Assembly: GCA_001579985.1 (NCBI GenBank)
Contig: LRSR01012720.1
Location: 1 to 20,233, forward strand
DNA: 20,233 nucleotides
Source: Hypsibius dujardini
Lineage: Eukaryota > Tardigrada > Eutardigrada > Parachela > Hypsibiidae
Direction: 5' to 3'
Below the pieces are notes generated by a model. That model made no database searches. It was given only the letters and a program-made list of their open reading frames with translations, and was not told where the DNA came from. Position 1 is the first letter of the stretch; each line of letters begins with the position of its first letter. Below are positions 8,797 through 17,400 of the stretch, in pieces. Made by a program: the position numbers and the translations under genes.

Positions 8797-9958
8797 TTAC
8801 CATAATAAGCGAGCAAAAGTGTGGAACTCACACATTTCAAACTCTCCACTGGACACGTTCGCCCATCTCACACGGAATAAATACGATGCAGCACTTGCCG
8901 AGTTTGTCACGCTCGACTTCCTCTTGGGAAGTGTCTCGACAAGAAGGCTGGCGGGATTCCGCTGATGGTGGGGATTATGGCCCAGCATTTGGAGTACTCC
9001 CATACCATAATTTTGAGAAACTATTGGGAAAACTATCTGAAGGACAAAGAACCTCTTTTTCAGTTCATCTACGTAAATTTTGCTTAACAAAATGTGAGGG
9101 AGGGACAGTACCGGATTGAGAACGCTGAATACATACTGCAACCCTTTCAGTCCAAGTTGAGTCACTGCGTTGGCATTAAAGGTCTCCGGGTACAGCACCT
9201 GGGTAAGCAATGATGAGAAATTCGAAAGGCAATACCACAGGAAACACACACAGGACCTTAGACGTTTTGTAGCGTCGTAACTATTACCGTTGACGGAGCA
9301 CGTCCCTCACCGTTAGACTCAAGGCAACTTTGGCCTTGATCAAAACCACACTGTAGCATAATCCGATCACCATACAAGGCAAATGATTCCCAACGACTCT
9401 AATGACGAATTGAAACTGATAATCGGATCTTCAGAGTAGACAGGTAGTCCAGGCCTTGGGCATCAAATATCGAGTTTTGATTTCAGCAATGGGAAATTCG
9501 TTAAACATCAGCGGAAACAACCACGGAAATAGTATTGATAAAGTTAATATAATTTTTGCTGTGAAGAATTTATAGCGATAGGGAAAAATGGCGGCGATGA
9601 AACGGTTGCAGGCCAACAGCCCATGTGCCCAGTTGTTGGCGAAGAACGTGAGGTAAACAAATGAACCACAGCTTCGACAGAGACCTGGCCTCAAACTTCC
9701 CCCATCCATGTAGATTTTAAGTACGACTCCAGGCTCGATGAGGAGAGATGCGATGAGACCATCGATGATGCAGTGTGCTAGGAGAAAGCAGGATGAGGAT
9801 TTGCGAAGCGGTCGGTAAGTGCGGGTGGCTGCAAAGGTCACATCATTTGCTGCAGCTCCGAGGAAATTGATGAGGAGTACGAGGACGACCCATGCTAAAA
9901 GAGAAGAGTGGTATTCGGTGTATACTGACACTGCAGAAATCTGAGTCAAATTGTTCAT
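8797..9958 (-). pseudogene. Receptor 3: decayed duplicate of receptor 2
   Basis: Homologous to receptor 2 from its ATG (9958) through all seven helices. Exon 1 spans 9958-9112, intron 9111-9037 (75 bases, same NP position and phase) and exon 2 9036-8797. Exon 1 is broken by an in-frame TGA at 9433-9431 (a Gly codon in the other copy, just after the ECL2 Cys), adjacent TAA and TAG codons at 9286-9281 in the third intracellular loop, and a two-base deletion near 9250-9256 at the start of TM6. By contrast, exon 2 remains open and reads NPIVF plus SQNYGMGVLQML with a longer tail. No full receptor can be made. The five-helix fragment before the TGA could still be expressed, but there is no evidence for that. 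The upstream flank, including the acceptor-like site near 9980, is also retained. Confidence 0.88.
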
Positions 9959-10296
9959 GTTATTAAATCTATTTGTTCCCTGTACAGCAATAAAAGTTAA
10001 TAATTTAATGCTGAAAAAATTTGCAGGACGGAGGATGGAAAATGAGCGTTTTCTGTACGTGATACTCGGTTCGAAATGGCGTGTGATATATTCATTTGAT
10101 TTTAAATCGAGCAAAGCTAAGCCTATTATCCTGTTTGTACTGTGTTAATTGTTCCTTCCCATCCAGGATCACATTGCGAAAAGAGCGATATCACGTGCTG
10201 GCACCCTGATCAAACAGGCCATCTACAGTGGTCGATGTTCTCAAGTCGTGCCTTTTTTATTTGTGATGAACGGAGAAGGAAAGAGTTTACCGATTT
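8860..10296. repeat. Duplicated block, copy 2 (receptor 3 and its upstream flank)
   Basis: Direct, same-orientation counterpart of about 4720-6130. Homology is strong across the receptor and through the 63-base hidden-exon candidate, then weakens near 10296 with small indels. There are no obvious transposon ends or long target-site duplications at the edges, so unequal crossing-over or segmental duplication is likely. Confidence 0.85.
10167..10229 (+). CDS. Hidden exon candidate, copy 2 (21 codons)
   Basis: Encodes DHIAKRAISRAGTLIKQAIY plus Ser, differing from the other copy by one residue. It is preceded by a pyrimidine-rich TTCCTTCCCATCCAG, a plausible splice acceptor; the first copy has AAG at that place, with an ATG. 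The frame stays open downstream to a TAG near 10315. No partner exon was found on either side, so it may be a captured gene fragment. Confidence 0.35.
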
Positions 10297-11195
10297 TTGT
10301 CTGCTTCAATGGATAGGTAGCGCTTTTCATCGATAAGGAAATTCTCGCGTATATGCGTATGGCATCGCAATATTCAAAACCGTAGGCAGCGAACCAAGAC
10401 CTAATTCCGCGTTTTCGTGCAGCATTGGAGGCGAGGATCTCACACGAGGAGTATTGAAGCATATTCTCGGAAATTGTGCTGTGTCTGTCGATATTCTATT
10501 ATTTAAGCATTTAAAGTCATAACCAGCCAATTTAGTAAATAAATATTCAAAGCAAAGATGTAATTAGCGATGTGCGATAATTTTATTATTTAAGCAGTTT
10601 GAATTACAGCAAGGTTTACATATATTTAATAAATATTTAGTACAAAGATGTGTCTGACCGGCTTGTGATGGACAATGACAAAGTGACAGTCAAGTCAACA
10701 ACATTTTTAGTAAATGTCTCGAAGGTAGGTGGGTATAATAGCATCGAGTCAAAGGCCTATGGAAAGTTAAGTTGAGGAGGTGTTTACGAAGAGCAAGAGG
10801 CGCGTGTTTTTTGTAGTGGAATACGGAAATGAAAACTGAAAGTGTCGTTTGCCCCTCCGGCTGCCGTGCAGCGTGACGAAGTCACACACAGACAGCACGC
10901 TCAGAGTGTGTTGAATCTCTCCGACTGTTGACCCTGAAAATGTCGGTGAACTGGGTAGGAAAGCTAATGCGTTAAAAGCCGCAGGCGACTGTGTCGAATT
11001 TTAATGATGTTCTTCCGCCATCATCTCTGTGATGATGAAGATGTACGACGAGCGGCAGGCACTTTCACTTTTTTGGCTCTCGTCGAGTTCTCCGATCCAC
11101 GGAGCAGTTTCATTTTGTGCCTTACGTTTTGCTAAAAATTTCGACAGTTTGGGTGGTCTCTTGCTTAATCTAGATTTAGACCTTGCTGTGATACA
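10230..11195. other. Intergenic region upstream of the modular gene
   Basis: No supported coding region. It contains an imperfect direct repeat (10497-10561 and 10584-10651), a short palindrome GTGAC-GAA-GTCAC at 10873-10885, and an ATG-started frame at 11032-11253 that closes 17 bases before the start of the modular gene. If transcription begins at the core promoter candidate near 11226, that frame is not in the mRNA. If it begins earlier, it would be an upstream ORF. Confidence 0.45.
10497..10651. repeat. Imperfect direct repeat, two copies of about 65 bases
   Basis: Copies at about 10497-10561 and 10584-10651 both start with TATTATTTAAGCA and end with a CAAAGATGT-like string, sharing TTAATAAATATT-like middles. 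They are AT-rich and diverged. The role is unknown. Confidence 0.6.
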
Positions 11196-11196
11196 A

Positions 11197-11230
11197 TATA
11201 TATTAGTAAATCAAGAAAACCTAGCAGTGT
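11197..11230 (+). promoter_or_regulatory. Candidate core promoter: TATA box and initiator
   Basis: TATATATT at 11197-11204 lies 29 bases before the A of AGCAGTG at 11226, the usual TATA-to-start spacing, and GCAGTG resembles the animal initiator. The resulting 5' UTR would be about 45 bases before the ATG at 11271. This rests on motif spacing alone. Confidence 0.35.
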
Positions 11231-11270
11231 CTGGACTTGACGGTAGAGGGTGACTCCGGTTCTGGTCAAA

Positions 11271-11469
11271 ATGAGGACCCACTTGCTTATTGGAGCAACT
11301 GCTTTGCTCCTGTGCCAGGTATGTGAAAGATTTCAGCCAAAGCTGAAAAGAAAATAAAATGGAATACTTCTTTGCTTATTGTGTTTTTTCGCTATAATGT
11401 TTTCGAATTTTTGTCTCGAATAGGAGGTCTTCGGAGCAATCGAGTATTTTCCTCAGGCTCGAATATCAG
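11271..11469 (+). CDS. Modular gene exons 1-2: signal peptide and N-terminus
   Basis: Exon 1 (11271-11318) encodes MRTHLLIGATALLLCQ, a typical short signal peptide with a basic start and hydrophobic core. Exon 2 (11424-11469) adds EVFGAIEYFPQARIS and ends in phase 1. The introns are 105 and 552 bases. This establishes the secretory route and the 5' end of the gene. Confidence 0.85.
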
Positions 11470-14400
11470 GTATAGTATGACAGTCTTCTTTTAAACGGCG
11501 AATGTCCTAAAGATCAATGTGCGTTCTCCAAATTTAACTGTTTTTATACAATATTCGGTTTGGTCTTTTTTACGTCTGCGTTTGCGGTTCTGTCCAAGTT
11601 TCCGTTCCTGCTCAGTGCCGGTTCAGATCGGCTGTCGCAATATCGCCACTTGAGCAGCAAAATTAAACGTTCAAATAAACAGAATTTCTACTTTCAGCAA
11701 ATAGTTTTTTAGTTTTTTTTCTTTTTTCTTTTTTCTTCCAAAAACATTCACTCACTAAAGAGATATACATGAGCAAGAGAAAACACTTCATTAACTGCGA
11801 CTAAAGCTAAAACAAATGTTTTAGTTACTGATTGTGAGTGAATAGACTAAAAGACAGAAGTGCCTGGAGTTAATCAAGATTTAGTCGACTAAAAAAACCG
11901 ACAAGTAAATTAATTTCAAATGTGCTGACATGTTTCGAACCGACATTAAAGATACATCTGAAAGAGGCACATCAGCAATTACTTTTGCCTAATATTTATC
12001 ACAATTATCTTTGCATTGTAGATTCAGATATTGTGAAGCTTAACGAAGCCGGCACATCCGCACCCGCATCCACGTCGCCGGTTGTCTCGCCCGCGGCGCT
12101 GCAGATCTCAAGTTGGTCCTTCACCCTTGCTGACTCAGTCCTCATCGCCTACGCTGCCACCGAGGACCGGGACGTTGCCCTCCAACAGATTACCCAAGTT
12201 TGGGAGGATGCTCTCGGTACTGGCAGTTGTATTAAATAAATCGCCTGGTTCTAATTTCATTTCAATTAAATAAAAATAAAAAATCAATTAAATAAAAATA
12301 AAATTACTTTGTAAAATAAAATAATATAAAATAATTCTTGTGTTTAACAGCACCCCAAGTGACGGATGTTCAAGTGGTCCTAGTCGATGACCGACCGGAC
12401 TTAACTAACCCAACCAGCTTCCCCGATGGAATGGCCAGCATTGTGACGTACGCGGTATTGGGTAACACTCCCATGCCGGTCGATACGTTCTCCGCCAAGC
12501 AAGGTTTCCGGAAACTGATCGCAGCCACGAGAATTCCAGTCATTCCGGTCAACATCACCCAGACCGTTGATACATTCGTCTTATTGGAGTCTCTGGGCTT
12601 GGACTATCACACGTTGGGGGAACGGGATGCTCTGCTGCAACAGGTCAAAACCATCTGGCTTCAAATCATGTGTAAGGTTTCTGTTTACCTTGTCATTATG
12701 TATGCGTAAAATAAATAAATATATTAATAATTTAATATTAGCTTTAGATTATCAGCTTTGATAATATTACCGAAAATTATTTCCCTTATTTTCAGCATCG
12801 AAAGCCATTCATGTTCGGATGACCTTGTACAATGACGCACCAGTGGTCAACGGGTCCGCTGATCACCACTACATCACCTACCTGATCTCCGGCGATGGAA
12901 CGTCCAAAATTGTCGCAGCCTCGTTGGAGCAAGAGTTTCGCCGCCGCCTGCTCGATTCCCATCTCGTCGGAAACGGCGTGTGGGGCATCTCCATTGGAGC
13001 GCCGCTTGAGGTCGGGTTTGCCAGTGGAACTGAAGCTCCAACGACACAACGGACCAAGCCTCCAACCACAATCTACGTGGCTCCTCAGGAACCCTTCGAA
13101 ATTATTGACGCTGTACTACTTCCATACGTCAACGCCGCACAGGTCGACCAGCTTCTCCAGCAAATTAAAGAATACTGGATTGTGATTTTAGGTAAGAATT
13201 ATCGGATCATTTGAATTAACATAAACCACCAGGGGAAATCGTGTTTAATTTAATTTGATTTGATCACTCTTTTTCGCTTGTTTATTTTTTGTTTAACTGC
13301 TATTTTTTGTGTTTTAATTTTAATTTTTAAATTTCGATATAACTTTAAATAAAACGTTTGCCTCAACTATTTTCTTTTCAGGGCCAAGATTTGTGCTTCG
13401 GGATATCAGGTTCATCAATAGCACTCTGGAAAACGTGACTGTCTCGGGCAAAACAATTCTCGTCTATGACATTTCCTACGAGATCAGCGGACTCACTGAC
13501 ACCAAAGTCGACGTTGAGAAAGTCCGAGGGCAGTTTCATCATGCCGTCTTCCAGCTCCTGACAACGGACGAGACCGCCTCCGTGGCTGTGCTGAAGAACA
13601 TTGACGCGGAATCTCCCACTTCAACTGTCGCGACTTCCACATCGACTCAAGTCACTTCCACTTCCACTTCCACTTCCACTTCCACTTCCACTTCCACTTC
13701 CACTTCGAGCAGCAGTGCAATTTCATCGACCACTGTAAGTTGTGGAACAATTTTCTAGCCATTGCCTAATCTCTCCAAAAGTTAGGTTTATTTAGCGACA
13801 ATTGAAGACAAATTTATTCTACACTCTACAATCAAGTCACATCACATTAAAATACCAAATAAAATCAAAGCAAATGAAAACAATCAAATTAAGTCAAATC
13901 AAATTGTTATGAGACATAAATTAAATTTTGTGTTTGTAGATCGAGAGTTTGACGACAGCGCAAGCCACAGCACAATCGACCACGCCTAGTAAAAGCACGA
14001 CCTCAGCCTCCACCTTCATCATCGCTTCCGAGCCGGGAGCAGCCGCAGTTTTGCTGCCCGAAGCCGAACACTCAAACCTGAAAATTGTAGTAATCGAGTC
14101 CCCTGCTAGCATCGCACCAGTCGTCGTTGTTGTACCGGAAACAACTAGCACCAGCACCACGACCACAGCTGCGCCGACTAATCCCCCGGTAAAAACACTA
14201 GCAAAATTAATAGCCTCCATATACTTAATAAAATAAATATTGAAATGTCCGTAAATTTTAAGTTTAACCTTAATGAAAAAAATAAACTCGTTAGAATATT
14301 TAAAATTCAAAATAAATGATTGTTAGGAATTTTTAAACTTTCTTTATTGTAAAAAATACACTCGTTAAAATAAAGAAAAGAAATGAAAAGGAAAGAAGTC

Positions 14401-17400
14401 AATAAGGGGCGTTTCTTTACGACTTTCAAAAAAAATCTTTACATTCCTTCAGCCTTTTCTCGTGTACATGTATAGAAGTTACACAAAGGACCAGGCAAAC
14501 AACCTGAAAAGTTTGTGCTAAAGAACCTTACCTTGTAAATATCAAACTCTGTCTTCCAAGAATGTATTATAATATGGAATATTGCAGAAATTGTCGAAAT
14601 AAGTATAAAATAATTATAAATATATAACTAAGTGGTTTATTTGTTTAATTATTTGTTTTGTGCTCGTAGACTGAGAGTTCGACGACCACGACTACAACTA
14701 CCGTAGCTCCAGTCACAACAATCTCGACCACGCCCATTACAAGCACGACCACAGAGACAACCACAACCACCACTTCAACTACCGGAACTCCGCTCACTGT
14801 AGCACCCGAGACCCCAGCTCTGAAAATGTTGATAATCGAGGCCCCTGTTAGCCCAGTAACAGTCTCCGTTTTATTACCGGAAGCAACTAGTTCCGCTACC
14901 ACCTCTGCCACACCTGCTGCACCAACCAGTTCTGCGGTAATGCCTCTCACATCTCTGACAAAAATAATTTACAGACAAAAAAGCGGTAGTCACGTCTGAA
15001 AATCCCAATCTTATAGCTGCATCAACACATAAAATAGTAAAAATATTTCTCAGTTCATTTTTTACTACTAGACTGAGAGTTTGTCTACCACGATGACCAC
15101 CGGCACAGTAGCACCATCCACGGTGACCACGCCCAGTACGAGCACGGCAGCAGAAACTACTAAGACGACGACCACTTCTTCCCCGGTCGTTACGGTACCA
15201 ATAACCACGCCCAGTACGAGCACGGCAGCAGAAACCACTACGACCACCACCACTTCTTCCCCTGTCGTTACGGTACCAGTAACCACGCCCAGTGCGAGCA
15301 CGGCAGTAGAAACTACTACGACCACCACCACTTCTTCCCCGGTCGTTACGGTGCCCGAATCTCCATCCTTGAAAATAATTGTCCTTCGTCCCGCTGCGAG
15401 CGCAGCCCCGACCGTCGTGGTACCGGAACCAACTGGTACCAGTACCAGTACCAGTACCACAATTGCAACTACGACCACAGCTGGGCCGACATCTGAACCT
15501 TCAACTGTGAAAGTTTTAGTTCAAGAATCCCCCGCAAGTCCAGCTCCGATTACGGAAATTTTTTTGGAGGCTTCTAGTAGCAGTACTGCCGCAACAACAG
15601 TCGCTTCTCCAGCTGTGGTGGTACCTGAAACCGCAAAAAAACTGGCGGTGACAGACCCATCAATAAGCGCGGCACAGAATCTTCTTTTCCAGAGTCTGGC
15701 CGGAGCGGACGTTCACAATGTTCATTCGTCGGTGTTCTTTGAGAATATTCTGCTGCGAATGACCAACGGAACCACTCTGGAGCAGGCAATGCAAGCGGTG
15801 CTGCGTCTGTGGCGACAGGCTGTCGGTGAGTTTGTAAGAAAACGAGCTGGCGTAAAGTCTTGCGAGCTGCTGCATGCTGAGAACAGCGCATAAAAAAATA
15901 AAATAAAAAAATAAAATCCAGAAATCAGCAAGCTTTTTTAAGCCGTGCTCAAATCAATCAGACCCAAAAAACCTTATAAATCTTACTTAAGAAAGAGATG
16001 CCGTCAGGTTCAAAAACTAATATGCTAGTGGGTTCATTAAAAACATTAATTCAACAGTTTTTTGTTTAAAATCAAAACTGGAAACCTCGGTCGCAGACAA
16101 TAATAAGAATTGTCTGAAATTATTAATTATTTAAGTTATTTAAATTAATTTATAGGAAGAGGAAAACACTGGCTTTAATCAAATTGCTTATTTTATTTGA
16201 GGTTGTATTTTGTTGCTTATATGAGGTCGGTAATCCGTTTATTAATGAGTCTGTGTTATCTATAAAAATTAAATTGATTAAATTAAATTAAAAATTACAG
16301 AAAATGATGCCGATAAATTGGAGTTGTCCGTTTACCGCAATACCGCGTCCCTGGATCCCAATGGATCACCGTTCGTAAACATCGGTTACATCGTCCTTAT
16401 TATCAGCAAACAAGCCAACTTTGACACTGTCTCCGCGAGAAATCGATTCCGCTCGCTGCTGGCACACCAAGGCGTTGATCAGGGACTGGTCACGCAGGCT
16501 GACATGGGAAGCGTCGTTCAGTCTGGTCAGCTGAATCATAACGTCATTCTGGACTCCATCGCCGTCACATCAACGGGAGCAGTCGATGCGGATAGCCTCA
16601 CAGCTGCTCTACAGAAAACATGGGAGAGCTTGCTAGGTATGGACCTAATAAATTCCACTTTTGTTCAAAACTTTTTATAAAATCAAACATTACTAAAATT
16701 AAAGTTGAAGTTTTAGTTAAGCTAAGTTCAAGTTTAAGTCAAAAGTTGAAGGTCAAATTTTTAGTGCGAAAATTCCTTTTTTTCGCTTTTAGGTTCTGAT
16801 GCTGAAAACGTGAAGGTCTCCATCTACCGAGACGCACCACGCGGTGCGGTGGGACCTGTGGCAGGCAATCAAGACGCCCATGAGTTCTTCTACGTTGTCC
16901 TCGTGCAGACCAAGCGAGCTGATCTTGACGTGGATTCGCTGAGAACGAAGGCTGAACAGGCCGTCAAATTAATATCAATTCCAGACGTCACAATTCTATC
17001 CGATCAGGGACGAGTTGCCGCTCCTGAGGCAGTCCCAGCAGCAGATAACGTAGGAAACCGAATAATAGTTTAGTTTGTTGTTGCTTAATTTATATAAAGG
17101 TATTGCATTTATGCAGACGGACAGCAAGACACTGAATTCGTCTGGAGACAGTGGCCCATTGTTAGGCTTCACCGTGCAGGACAATATTGTGCTGAATTAC
17201 AGCAATGACGCTGGACAATTGGCAGCATTGCGAGCTGTGCGAGATCTTTGGAAGAGCGTCCTCGGTATATTTTTTTATTTATTATTTAAATATCTGTATG
17301 TTTCATGCGGGTATTTATTTTACATTTTATATTTCCAGACACATATTTAGATGTAGATAATTTTACACGTTTAATTACGTTAATATATGTTTAGGGTATA

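Noticed and set aside
8797-9249. A separate short gene starting at the FLWYC segment
   Set aside because: It is the 3' part of the receptor 3 pseudogene after the two-base deletion; there is no ATG at its start.
13921-15478. Minus-strand Val-rich frames
   Set aside because: They are antisense shadows of the Thr-rich mucin-like exons (ACN codons read backwards as Val/Gly/Ser).
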